A stretch of DNA of 64,000 nt from Erythrophleum ivorense. Its lineage: Eukaryota > Streptophyta > Magnoliopsida > Fabales > Fabaceae. Shown here piece after piece: positions 34,745-46,716 of the stretch. The translations under genes were made by a program, and so were the position numbers. The stretch covers positions 124,001 to 188,000 of the forward strand of contig JAIUCV010000584.1 in assembly GCA_026724425.1 (NCBI GenBank), written 5' to 3'. How positions within the stretch are numbered: position 1 is the stretch's first letter; every line of letters begins with the position of its first letter. A model generated the notes under the pieces. That model was not told the origin of the DNA. It ran no database searches and saw only the letters and a list, made by a program, of their open reading frames with translations.

Positions 34745-35207
34745 TCCTTTTTGAAAACCTTCTATTCTATTATACATTTTAGGTCCTCTAATTCATAGAA
34801 TGACTTTGGCTTAATCCAAATTGGATTTAAAACCTTTCCAAACAAATCGATCAAAGTTTGAGTCAACGAATAGTCTAAAACGTAAACTAGAAGAGTTTAA
34901 ATCATTCTAAGGGTTCCTATGACTTTTGGGGCCTTTGAGAACTCTGAAAAACTCATTTTTCATATTTTAAAATCTCTCATTTGAGTTTGATAAATAGTGC
35001 CCAAAATAACAAAAATGCCACTGCATCTTCGTTAAAGTTCGTCTGATTATTCTGGCTCCATTTTTAGGACACCTCTGACCTTGGATCTTCATTATTTGAA
35101 GTCTAGATTATTATTTTAATTTTTCTGGGCCTTAACCAATTCATTTTAGAGAACTTACATTTAAAATTTATTTGTTTCTGTTGTTTCGATGAAAATCGGA
35201 CATTACA
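34745..35207 (-). mobile_element. Last segment of solo LTR V
   Basis: V resumes after the second TCAAC with TCCTTTTTGAAAACC (compare TCCTTTTTTAGAACC near 60520 in LTR Z) and ends GGACATTACA. It is followed by the CATGA duplication at 35208-35212. No gene. Confidence 0.85.
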
Positions 35208-36705
35208 CATGACTCCATTTAAACTCATTAAAGTCATCATAAACTCAAATCAATGAGCCTAACCCTAAGTTGCTTCTTTATGCATAATGGAACCTTAAAC
35301 TTCCAACATTTAAAATATGATTCTTAAATTCAAACTAATGATTCCTTTGGTATTTATAATTCGTATCTAGACCATTTCTATCCTTAAAATTAAAGCAAAC
35401 TCTCCTTAGCTGCTTTGCATGGAGCTTGGCCAAGACACCTACAAATATAGCCACCAATGGAGTTTCATTCATTTCTATTAGGAAATCGGCATCCATGAAG
35501 CTTCCCAAGTCTCTTATAAACTCAAATATGCTCTTACATAAGTTAAATCATCATTAGAAAGCTTCATAAATCCCTAGGTGCAATTAAAACCCTAATTTCC
35601 ATAACTTGTTATCTATAGATTCTTTTTTAGTTCCATTTGTTCCATATGATTCTCCATGCTTCAAAACCTCATTTCCTATCAAGTTTAGGCCAAAACCAAA
35701 CTCCTTACATGGTGCTCTAGTTCTAGCCGAAATGGAAAAGGCATGGGAGAATTAAGAAAAGCAAGATTTCCATGGAAAAGCTTACCTTGTTTGCTTCCTT
35801 ATTAAATGGCATTTCTCAAGCTTCCAAAGCTTCCTCTAAACTCTTTCTTCCCTTTACTAAACTAGCCATAAAACATCACCATTTATAGCTTTAAAACCAC
35901 GGAGAAGGAGAGGAGAAAGAGGAGAAGAACATTAGTAAGGAGAAGAGCATGAAAAAGTAGCAATTCTTTACCTACTTTACTTGATTTTCTCCTTCCCTTT
36001 TCCTCCCTCTTGGTGTGCCACTTGAAGATGGTTTTAGTTCTATTTTTGGATAGATGAAAGCTGGTCAAGGGGAGAGGAGAAAGTGGGCTGTGATAAATAA
36101 GAAGAAGGAGGACCATTTATAACAATTAAAAATTCCAACTATATCCCTTAACTTTGGTTTCTCTGTTTGAACCTATTTTAAATCCTTTTTGAAAATCATA
36201 TTTTCCATCATAAAATGTCTTTGGTTTCACCCAAATTAGATTTAAAATCTTATCGAACCATTCGATCAAAGTTTTAGATAGCTAATAACCTAAAATGCAC
36301 ACCGAAAGGTTTTTAACCATTCTAGGGGTTCCTTTGGTTTTTAGGATCTCTGACAATCCTAAGAAACTCAATTTTTTTTATTTCAAACTCCCTCCTTTGA
36401 GTTTCAAAAAGTTACCTGAGATTATGATTGTGTCACTGCATTATTCTTTTAATTCATTCAACCATTTTGGCTCTGATTTTGGCCTATCCATAGGCCCTTA
36501 CCCATATTTTTAGACATTCTAATTAACATTCTAATATCAATTAGTCTCAATTTACTTTACTCTAGGGTCCTCATTCATTAATCAAATAGTTTTGATTTTG
36601 ATTTCTCGTAATTCATACTAACTTAGCTAGGCCCATAACCCTTTGTAAGCAACTTATTCTACTCTTTATAAATTATTTTTAATTTATAAATCATAGGATA
36701 TTATA
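35208..36705 (-). mobile_element. Reverse family-B LTR W, right part
   Basis: W continues after V with the gene-free order of other reverse copies and ends ATAGGATATTATA at 36705, a decayed form of ACATTACA. The next five bases AAATG would be its target duplication; its left end is off-window. It lies inside another reverse family-B LTR (X), whose minisatellite follows immediately. The short open frames near 35883-36116 are not considered coding. Confidence 0.7.
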
Positions 36706-36710
36706 AAATG

Positions 36711-38057
36711 AGACTTTTGGCTTAATCTCACCTACATTTAAGGACATTTGGCTTTACCTCATCGTTTTAAAGGATTTTTGGCATAACCTCACCCATTCAA
36801 GAGCCAAATTAATTCCAAATGTAATCAAATGTCATGCAATCACATATAATCATTAAATAATTGATATCATAGATAAATTAGCTCACAATATATACAAGCA
36901 ATTTAAGACACTCAAACAACCAAGTATACATATACAAGAATGAAGGAAAAGCTACCTTGATCTAAAAATTCCAATTAATTCTCTTTTGGTTCTTTCCCCT
37001 CTTCCAAGGCTTTACACCCATGCTTGAATAAGATCTCACTTGGTTAGCCTAGACACATCGAATGAAGCACAAAATTAACATTGGAACCTTACTTGTACTC
37101 ATTTAAGCCTTATACAAGTTAACTAGAATCTTAGACTCTCATATGGTTTAATTAAATGACACTATAAAGAAACTCTTGTAAATCAATATCTTAGTTCCAA
37201 AACCTCACCCAATATGAGTTATATGATTCTATTAAAGCTCCTTAGAGCCACCATAAACTTAATTTAAGGAGTCTAACACAAAGATGCTTCTTTAAACATA
37301 ATAGAACCCTAAATTTTCACTTTTCAAAATAAGGCTTCTAAATTTAAATTAATGATTCCTTTAATATTTATAATTCATGTCTAGACCATTTATAACCTTG
37401 GAATAATAAAAAACTATCCCTAAGTGCTCGAACTCTGCCTTGGCCAAACCATGTACAATGATGGGGTGTTATGGAGTTTTGTGATTCTTTTTAGGATTTT
37501 TGGCATCAATGGATATTTCCTAGCTTCTTTGTAGATCAATTATGATTTCACATTGTTTAAAATACTCTTCTAAGGTTTTAAACTCTCTAAGGTGCAATCA
37601 AAACCCTAGGTATCAAGTTTTGCATTCTATAGCTTCCTAATTAATTATAATTATATATTCTTAATCTTTATACTTCAAAATCCCAATTCCCTTCATGTTC
37701 TTCTTAAGTTGGCCAAACATGAGAAAGAATGGGGTAAGGAAGAGCAAGTTTTACATATGGAATCATACCTTGTTTAGCTCCTTATCAAATGGAAAATCTT
37801 AGGCTGCCAAGGGTTATTCCAAATTCTTTTTTTCTACCACTGGTTTAGGAACCAAAGTGCTTCTTTCAAGAAGCTAAAACCATCAAAAGAAAGAGCTCAA
37901 AGAGGAGGAGAAAGTTTCTAACTATCATGAGGATAAATTTTGCACATTTACATACCTTTTTGCCTTATCTTTCCTTCCTCTTTCTCCTTCTCTTAGTGCA
38001 TGTATGGCTACTGGTTGAAGGTAGAACTAAGTTAGTTAAGATGAGGAGAAGAGGTGG
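36711..38057 (-). mobile_element. Reverse family-B LTR X, partial
   Basis: Begins in the minisatellite (ACTTTTGGCTTAATCTCACC, about 36711-36800) and runs through the usual middle of the reverse LTR to GATGAGGAGAAGAGGTGG. There a new LTR start (TGTAACACC) interrupts it. The equivalent intact order is seen at about 58960-60420. The left part is off-window and the final 0.5 kb, including the promoter, is not found. No gene. Confidence 0.65.
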
Positions 38058-38960
38058 TGTAACACCATATTTATTAAGCTCATCTCACATCATTACTAGG
38101 CTCATCTCCTTGGATTACACAAGATTACCAAGAAGAGCTATTAAAAGTATTCCATTAAATTGTGTTATGTCACGGACAAAATTTTCATTTGGTGTCCCAT
38201 GGGTCATATGGACTCATCCATCTCATTCTCATATTTAAATACACAAATACAACTTAAAACTATCTCAAGAAGTGGCCTAAAACTTGAGCAAAGGAAGTGG
38301 ATACATAAAAATAAAGTGTGCAGCCTTAGACTGAAATTCTAAATTTCTGTCCTAAATTTTGAAAAATCATAACTAATTTTAGAAAAACTAAAATCATGTA
38401 CACTATACCATTATGGAAAGCCACAGATGTCTACTTTATGTAAAAATAATTCTAGGCCACAACAAAGACATCTAGCTATCAAAAATTGATGGAACAATAC
38501 CAGAGGTCACCTGTCATTACTAGTATTATCCTCTAACTTCAAAAATTCATATCTCCTTGCTCAGATGTCTAATTAGAGTAATCTTGGTGGCCATGGAAAG
38601 CTTATCATCTCTAGTTGATTCTTGTAAAATTTCATGAGCATTGTACATCATTTGGTCATTGAATGACATAACCCAAGTAACTGACCAAATGACCAGTGTC
38701 TGCATCAGAACAGTAGAAAAATGTCAATTTTGAAAAATCATAATTAATTTCACAAAGCTCCAAATAATTTGGTTTTTGGTTTTTTGAAAATCCCTAGATG
38801 TGTCTATATGCATGCCAAATTTCATGAGTAAATTCATTCATTGGGTTAGATTTTGACATTGGGTTGCAAAATGGTCACTTTTATGTCTCATAAGGGGTCT
38901 AAATGGTCCATTTTGATTTCTATAGCAACCATGGCCACACAACCTTATGTTCTCAAATAG
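38058..38960 (-). mobile_element. Truncated reverse family-B LTR Y
   Basis: Starts TGTAACACCATATTTATTAAGC and follows the first 0.9 kb of the reverse family-B LTR (GACTCATCCATCTCATTC, then GCCAAATTTCATGAG at about 38813). It loses similarity around 38950-39000. No ACATTACA end and no second GGTGG duplication is found. A deletion must have removed the rest of Y and of X. Confidence 0.6.
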
Positions 38961-39665
38961 GTCATGCTTTAACATTTAACACTATTGAGATGAATTTTGA
39001 AACTAACTATAAAGCAACACGTAGTCTACTAGTCTACTTGTTTATTTTCTGCTTTTTTGGCTCCGTCTGTGGTATAACTACTATCTAAAAAATAGTTAGC
39101 TTTATAATGAGATAAAATCCCAATAGATAATAATGTATTTAAAGAGTATACATTTGAATAGCATTGAATACTATCCAGGATACATTCGATGCACAATTCA
39201 GTGTAGAAGCATGTAATATCCAGATAACAACATATATTTATTTGTTAGGCTAATATGATTCGGTCATTGGCCAATAATAATGATCTAGTACTCATAAGAG
39301 TCACTTTAGTGGACATACATGCAACCATACATAGCATAGGGAATTTAGGAATTTATTTAGTGCAATTATGTAAACAAACATAATGAATATAGTGTTAACT
39401 GCCTATTTCGTTACTATTGTTTTGTCAAGTTATTCCTTAGCCCTTGTTGTTCCAAATGATTCCCTAAAATTTTAGTCATATATTACCTTAAATAAGAACA
39501 ATTCATGATCAAAATTTAAGTTACAATTAAGCTACTAACTTTCCTTATGGTAGGTCCTAATTTTCTTTTGTTAGTTGTAAATTTGAGTTCAAAATTTGCA
39601 AGTGATTGCAATTTCATTTTCTTTCTTCTCATTGATTAATTACCATCTGAATTATTTATGTGGAG
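38961..39665. other. Unassigned AT-rich spacer
   Basis: About 0.7 kb with no similarity I can see to the LTR families here, and no convincing frame, TIR or RNA gene. The last five bases TGGAG (39661-39665) are the target duplication of LTR E. It could be old repeat or low-copy host sequence. Confidence 0.5.
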
Positions 39666-41122
39666 TGTTATACCTTACTTTATAATATTTTTTCTACTAC
39701 AATTACCTCATATAAAACTTAGAGGAGTCAATGGAAACCTGAACTAATTAATTTTTTTTTTTTAAAAAAAATTTCTCATATAATTTCACTATTCATTTGG
39801 TCATTCCCCGAATTTTGTCCAACCTTGAAAATATATAATTAATTATAGAAAAATCGTATGTGGTTGGTGCAGGGCTCTTCTTCAAGCTCTCTAAACCCTT
39901 TACAAGGGGAAAATACTTACTTAGCTGAGCACATATAAATTCATAAAAAGTTGCCCCTACAACAAACTGGACAGTTTTACCCCTCATTGGTCATATTATT
40001 ATTATTATTTTGCCTTTATATAAGCACAGACATTCTTGCATCTTAGGCATGCTAGTCATACTCTTTTACTTCAGGGTTAGGTATATACATGGCTTTCCAT
40101 TTCATACCTAAGTACCTTACAGTGCCATAATGTAACTCATACACGCAGTAATCTAAAATATTTAATTACATGACAAAATGTGGGGCATAAAAGTAAGGTC
40201 CTCGATTTATGTCTCCACATTCTTTGCTCTTTCTTTGCTTGAACTCGGACCTAGTATGGGTTATATTTAGGGTGAGATTATAAAATCTCAATAGTAGTAA
40301 ACCAGTCTCATTCACAAGAAAGCATGTAAGTACATAACATAATGCCAATCAACGTGCAATATACCATATAGTAATACAAGGGATTTCATATAAAGCCAAG
40401 CACAATCTAAGCATACATATCTCATCTTATAACATAAATGACAACTTGATATAGCATACCACTTATCATTATACAAACATCCAAGCTTGAAGAAAGAGAA
40501 AGGAAGACTACTACCTTAGCAAACTTTGCTCCTCAACAAGCCTTGGAACTCGGTTTACTTACTTTTGGAGTTCCCAAACAAATATCCAATCCTATAATTA
40601 TAATGATAATTTATTACAATCAACACATAAACTTTAACTTCTAAAGTAGTATGACCCTTTTAAACTTAATGGGACCATTAGAATTGGAAAAATCTAACTC
40701 CTTCCCTTCCCATTCACTATGGCTAAATAGTATGCATTTCTTAGTCAAAATTTAGGAATTTTATCCCATGAGTTTTGGGGGCTTTCCCATAGGTATTCCT
40801 AGATAAAAACATCCTTTTGAATCCATTCGAATGGATAACATCATCAAATTCCAGCCCCAACATCACGTTTTGGTCATAACATAACCTAGCTTCATTTTAG
40901 GCTCAAAAGTGAGTTTCTTTGGTTCTAAAAATTCCATAGCTTCTTCCTTTATGTCTTAGGACTTGAAATTTGGTATACATGACTTTAAGACATTAGAAAA
41001 ACACCATAAAAAGTTTGGGAAAATTTGGATAGCATCTCCCCATGATTTTGTTTTTCCCAAAGATTACAATCTTTGTATTTTTCAAAGTCTCATCACATAA
41101 CAACAATAACTAAGTTCATATA

Positions 41123-41190
41123 GCCTTCATGTTCAACATATAAACTTCATTTCAAAGCCTTCATATTCAACATATAAACTTCATTTTTAA
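41123..41190 (+). repeat. 34-bp tandem duplication
   Basis: Two head-to-tail copies of a unit starting GCCTTCATGTTCAACATATA and ending CATTTCAAA. They differ at one clear position (GTTC or ATTC) and in the last few bases. It lies in LTR E. Confidence 0.85.
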
Positions 41191-41489
41191 TCATCCATAT
41201 GCTGTCCAAAAGTGACTCATAGCTAGGGTTTAACAAAACGAACTCAAAGCATGTGATTTTCAAGTGCAATGTGGAGAAAACTTACTCTTTAAGTTTAATC
41301 CTTGCTTCCTTTGCTTTTCTCACACTAACATCCCTTCTCTTCCCACTGAGGGCAAAATTCCACCTTGAAGAAAAGATGAATATGCAGCTGCCCTTTGGAG
41401 AAAATGGTTGGAGGATGAAGAAGATGAAGAAATTTGGTGAAGAATGGTGGTAATTTTGCTTGGTTTCACTTCTTCTTCTACTTTTTCTC

Positions 41490-41509
41490 CCTCTCTCTCT
41501 CTCTCTCTT
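41490..41509 (+). repeat. CT microsatellite
   Basis: About nine CT repeats in LTR E. Confidence 0.9.
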
Positions 41510-42830
41510 CACATTTTTCTTTCTTTCTTCCTTGTGTGTGGTGTGAAAATGGTGGAATGGAGGTGAAGGAGATGAATTTAGATGAAGTTAAATGGTCATA
41601 CTAAATTTGAACCATTGGATCAACCTTTTCAAGATCAAATCTTAACCTTCCATTCCTTTTTCTTTTGATTTTCTAATTTCATAACTAAATATCTTCTTCC
41701 AAAAATTCTTAGCCATGCACTTGGATAACTTTTCTTAGCCCTTAAGTCATGAATAGTAACCATAGTTAATTTTCTTAACTCAACCATGGTCAACTTTTAA
41801 CTCAATCATAGTTAATTTCTAACTTAACCATGGTTAATTCTTTAAAATAACAAAATTCCTCTTCTCCTTTCCTTTTCATTTTAAATTTATATTTGAGTTT
41901 CTTCTTTTCTAAAACCCTAATTATATCTTCTTTTCTCTTATTGGGCCTTTAGAATCAGCTATTGGGCCTTACAATTGTCTAAAATCAATATCTGGGCCCG
42001 ATTAAGGTTTTACGGTATAATACCTACTTTTAGGCTTTATACAATTTATAAATATTATTTCCTCTACTTTCTAGCCATACCAAGCCTCGAACATGGATCA
42101 GAGGCCCTCAACCTCAATCTTCATAAATTTCGGTGTCAATCAGACACCCGAGTCTATAGGTGTAATTTTTACCATTCTGTATTATGATTGTGCTATAAAA
42201 TTTTTATTTATTGCAATTTAGTCCCTGAAACTCCTTCAGGGTTTCTTCGCCCTTTAACTATTCCTATTTCTATAGTTGTTACAACTTCCCTTTTCTATTT
42301 TGCTCATGGCTACTGATCGGGATAACCAAATCTCGGACCGAATCCCGCCTGGCCATCCGGACAACATGACATCATTGGACCTGTCTCATTAAATTGAGTT
42401 TAACCGTGGGTCACGGATTTTAGAGATTCTTGCCCGATTTTTTGATATTTGTGCCTAAAGCCACGAATAGAGGGTGAAACTAGGGTTCCTTGAACTTTCA
42501 AACAATTTATATATTTTGCCCAGCATATAACTTTTCTTTATATTTTAGTCCTTAGCTCTTTCATACTTGACTTTGAAGACTCTTCGGGACTTTTTTTTGA
42601 TCCCATTTTTTTCTATTTTGGCCCCAATTTTAGGGCACCTCTGGTCTTGACTCATCATTATTTGCGGTCTAGAGTATTATTCTAATTTTATTAGACCTCG
42701 GTTTACTCTATTTGAGGGACTTTCTTTTGTATCCAATGATTTTCGTACATTGATAGAGAAACCATATGTTACGTTTCTCGCATTTCCTTATGTTGTCTTG
42801 GATTTTCAGAAAACTGGATGTTACATGGAG

Positions 42831-43024
42831 TCATAGGCCTTAAAGTTCAATCCTAAATCATTCTTCATATGTCAATTTAGTCCCTAGTTATTAATTTCCT
42901 AACCTCGATATAATCATTTTTCATTTTGACAATTATCTCCATACACTTTCCTTGATGACTTGTTGTATAATTTCATTTAGTGCCAACACGCCCCTTCTAT
43001 GTTCTATCCTTATTGTGCTATTTG
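42831..43024. other. Spacer between LTR E and the plus-strand solo LTR
   Basis: About 190 bp with no gene or identifiable repeat. The last five bases ATTTG (43020-43024) pair with ATTTC (46478-46482) as a target duplication carrying one mismatch. Confidence 0.6.
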
Positions 43025-46000
43025 TGTAATGTTCGATTTTTGTCAATTGACAGAAAAAATATATTTTCAAAGCAAGTCCCATAAAATGAATTAGTAAGGT
43101 CTCAAAAAATTTAAGTAGCATTCTAGACTCCTAAAAATGAGAATCTCAAGCTTAGACGGAAAGAAAAATGGAGCTAAAATGAAGAAACAAATTTTAACGA
43201 AATGTTGACGAAACATAATGGCATTTTCGTAATTTTGAGCAAATTTTGGAATTCTCATAGGAGGGCTTTTTAAATGAAAATTTTAAGTTCTTTGGGGTTT
43301 TCAGAGGCCTTGAAAACCATAGGAAGCCTTAGGATAGTTAAAACCCTTTTGGTGGACGTTTTCTAATATCGGTTGACCCAAACTTTGACGAATTCATTCA
43401 GGAAGGTTTTAGCTCCGATTTGAGTGATTCCAAAGGCATTTTATTAAATTGAGGATCTAAATTTCATAATGGAAAATACAATTCTAAAAGCAAAGATGCC
43501 AAGACGAAGAGACAAAATTGGAATTTTTGAAAAGTTCTTCATAACCTACCTATATATATGTCATGCCCCACCTCCTTATTCATTTAGCCAAATTTGTTTC
43601 TGCCCTAAACTAGAGGAGAGAGCTAGGGTTTGAGGCGCACTAAAAGGAGAAGAAAGGGAGGAGAAAAATAAGGAAAAGGTATGGATTTTCTTAATTTTTC
43701 ATGCTTTCTCTTGAGTAAACTCCTTCTCCTCCATCTTCCCTTATTTCCCATGATTTTATTGAAGTTCTTAGATATGTTTTAAAGGTAGAACAGAGGTGGA
43801 AAATTCGGATTTGAGGAGAGGACGCCAAGCAAAGTGAAAATAAGCAAGAAAGGCCAAGAAAATAAGGTAAATCTTCATTCCATGGTAGCCACCTCTTGTT
43901 CCCTTCTTCTCCTTGGTTCATCCCACCTAGAGAGCTTCAAGAAGACATGGATTTTGGGTAAAACCAAGGGTGAACCTTAGGAAATTAAGTATGGAAAATA
44001 AGAATATGCAAAGAGAATTAACAAACAACCATTGAAAATCAAGACAGCAAAGTTAGGGTTTCAAGTGTCCCTTGTAAAATTTGATTTAATACAATAATTC
44101 CTAGGCCTAAATGAGTGTTTGGATGAGCTTCTAAGATCCCTAAAAGGCTCCTTATATGCATCTTCCATCAAGAAAACAAAGAAAACTCTAATGATAGCCT
44201 TAAGGAGCATAGCCTCGGCCTAGAGTTGTTAAGGCACCTAGGGGAAGTTTTAAATTGTTCCAAGCTTATTTTTGAGTCATATATGATGGAAGAGGATGAG
44301 AGGAAGCCTTGAAAAAATTTTAGAAACCATAGAAAGTGAGATGCATTATAGGTTCCATAATATGACCTAAAGAAGCAACATATAGTTATGCTCCTTATTT
44401 CAATTGTGTGATGACTCCAAGAGGCTTAAAATGAGTCAATAATCATAAATGGAAGGAAAGAATGGAGCCTAGAACTCAATTAATGGATGTTACTTTCATT
44501 AGGTGCATTTAGGAACCATAACTGAACCATAAGACCAAGTTAGAGTTCCAAATAGATAGGTGGCTTTGAGAATAATTCCAAAAGCATAATTGGTTCCTAT
44601 TTTATGTGTTTAGGCTAAGAGAAACAAGTCTCCCATCATTGTGAGTGTGTGGCCAAGGAAGGGAGTATAATTCCAAGAAAAAAAGTATGCTTATGTGGCA
44701 AAGGTAGCTCTCTCCACTTTCTCTCATGCATGGATGAATATTTGTCTTATCTTTGAATGTGTGTATGTGTGTTTTAGGCCACGAAAAGTATTCTAGCATG
44801 TGTATATGTATTATGGTACCATGATATGATATTATGTTTTCAAATAATGTTTTATATGCTTGCCTTGGTTTGCTTGAGTGTAGAGAACCCAAGAACCTTC
44901 TAGCTATGATGAGGACAAGCTAAGAACCCTTGAGAATGGTTGAGACAAAGTCTAGTATCTCCCAAGAGCAAGGCTTAGTTCAAGGCCTTTAAGAAAAAGG
45001 GTGAAGCAAGTCCAATAACCTTGAAGAGAATGGGTGAGGCTAATCTACTTATTTGGCAAGCCTATGTATGCTTTGTATGACTTATTCAAATACCAAGAAT
45101 GCTTTTTGAATGATCACACCTTCCATTATACTCATGCATGCATTTTTAAGACTTGAATTGTATTCTTTATGTATGATTGAAAGGGAGACAAATTATTGGG
45201 ATTCTTTGAATCTCATTCCCTCCTCTCCAATGTCTTAACATGCTAGATGGACCCAATGAGCAAGGTGACGAAAGTCACCAAGTTAGGAGATAAGAGATTG
45301 ACATCAAAGTGTCTAATTTTACTTATTTTGTAGTCATACAAATGACATATGATGTAATCCTATGATGGAATGATTGTATAATCATATGAACATATGTAAA
45401 TATGCAAATGTATCATGTACAAATGAGATTTAATATTATATGTATGATATAGTGCATTTTAGACATTGGAAGGTAAGACTTGACTTTTATGTTCTTGTGC
45501 ATGGCATGGGGTGAGAGAGTGATTTTTTAATCTCTGGGTTTATGCACCTTTGAGACATGTTTAGTAGACCATTTTGGTGCTTTCCCACGTGCTCAAGTGG
45601 CCATGGTTGCCTTAGAAGCTAACATGGACCATTTGGACCCTTTGTAAGACTTAAGAGTGACCATTTCACAACCCAATGTCAAAATCTGACCAAATGAACG
45701 ATTTTTCCCATGAAATTTGGCATGCATATAGATCTTATCTAGAAATTTTTGGAAAGAAAAAGATCAGATTATTTGGAGCTCTGTGGAATTAATTATGATT
45801 TTTCAAAGTTGGCATTTTTCTGTTGAACTGATACAGACATTGTTCATTTGATCAGTTACTTGGGCTATGTCATTCAAAGGCCAAATGATATCCAATACTC
45901 ATGAAATTTTATAGACGTAAGCTATACATGATAAAATTTCTATAGCCACCAAGATCACCCCAATTGGACCTCTAAGCAGGGAGATATAAATTTTTGAATT

Positions 46001-46477
46001 TGGAGGACAATACCAATAATGATAGTCGACCTCTGGTATTGTTACATTAATTTTTGATAGCTAGTTGCCCTTGTTGGTCTAGATATATGTTTTACATAAA
46101 TTAGACATCTGTATCTTTCCAAAATATTAAAGAATGTGTGATTTTTATTTTTTTTAGACTTAGTTATGAGTTTTCAAATTTATGATAGTAAACTAAAAAT
46201 TCTGGCCAAGGCTGCACCTATTGTTTTTATGTATACCATCCACTTGCATAAGTTTTAGGCCACTTATTGAGATGGAATTGATTTGTATTTATGTAATTAA
46301 ATATGAAAATGAGATGAATGAGTTCATATGATCCATGGGGCACTGAATGAAAATTTTATCCTCCACACAACGCAAATTTATTTATTATTTCTAATGCCAT
46401 TCTTTTGCCTTCTTGTGAAATACATGGGATAAGGCATGGAAATAGCATGAGATAAACTAGAAAATTATGGTATTACA
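43025..46477 (+). mobile_element. Plus-strand family-B solo LTR
   Basis: A 3453-bp unit, TGTAATGTTCGATTTTTG to GGTATTACA, colinear with the 5' LTR of element B. It has the TATA box at 43551-43559, the minisatellite (about 44880-45060) and the roughly 185-bp units (near 45797, 45989 and 46160). It has no PBS or coding region after it, so it is a solo LTR. The target duplication is ATTTG/ATTTC, 4 of 5 matching. No gene. Confidence 0.88.
43551..43559 (+). promoter_or_regulatory. TATA box of the plus-strand solo LTR
   Basis: TATATATAT preceded by CCTACC and followed by GTCATGCCCCACC, 526 bp from the LTR start, as in element B. Confidence 0.6.
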
Positions 46478-46482
46478 ATTTC

Positions 46483-46716
46483 TCTTAACTCAATTGAAAG
46501 TATTCCTATGGCAAGACCTCATGGCTAACACCCTCATATACATGTATTTCTTTAATTTCATCCTTTTGGTCTCACTTGAATTCCAGGAAGCAAATTCTAT
46601 TTCTTACCTTTAATTGTTTGTAGCTTCCTCCCAAGCTTCTCTAGTGGTCTTTCCTTAAGCTTCAATGGCTATCCAACCATAATAGAACATCCTAGTTTAG
46701 AAATTCAACCAGTTGA
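46483..46716. other. Spacer before LTR Z
   Basis: About 230 bp with no identifiable gene or family-B sequence. It ends with GTTGA (46712-46716), the target duplication of LTR Z, whose other copy is at 60981-60985. Confidence 0.55.

Larger units (their letters stand above)
10247..35207 (-). mobile_element. Reverse family-B solo LTR V, split by two complete elements
   Basis: V starts TGTAATAGCATATTTATTTAGCC and ends GAAAATCGGACATTACA. It is flanked by a perfect CATGA duplication (10242-10246 and 35208-35212). Its own sequence lies at 10247-12480, 22763-23512 and 34745-35207, about 3.45 kb in total. The first break holds element B (duplication CTAGG) and the second holds element A (duplication TCAAC). 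Once these are removed, the pieces follow each other in the order seen in the intact reverse copy at 52379-56064. Segment 10247-12480 includes the minisatellite region (about 11640-11850). V sits inside another reverse family-B LTR (W). No genes of its own. Confidence 0.88.
39666..42825 (-). mobile_element. Solo LTR E (subfamily related to family B)
   Basis: A 3160-bp unit starting TGTTATACCTTACTTTA and ending TTTTCAGAAAACTGGATGTTACA, with a perfect TGGAG duplication (39661-39665 and 42826-42830). The right end (forward 5' end) resembles the end of the family-B copy at 52379-56064, including GTTACGTTTCTC, but most of the interior differs from the main family. It contains a T12A8 tract (39751-39771), (ATT)n near 39996, a 34-bp tandem duplication (41123-41190) and (CT)n at 41490-41509. 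The open frames at 41253-41453 and 41282-41512 run over these simple repeats and are not considered genes. Confidence 0.85.

Noticed and set aside
41253..41512. Overlapping frames on both strands in LTR E
   Set aside because: They run over an AAG/CT-rich simple region and lack any recognisable motif.
38058..42825. A single LTR running from the start at 38058 to the end at 42825
   Set aside because: The flanks do not match (GGTGG versus TGGAG), whereas TGGAG pairs perfectly with the start at 39666.
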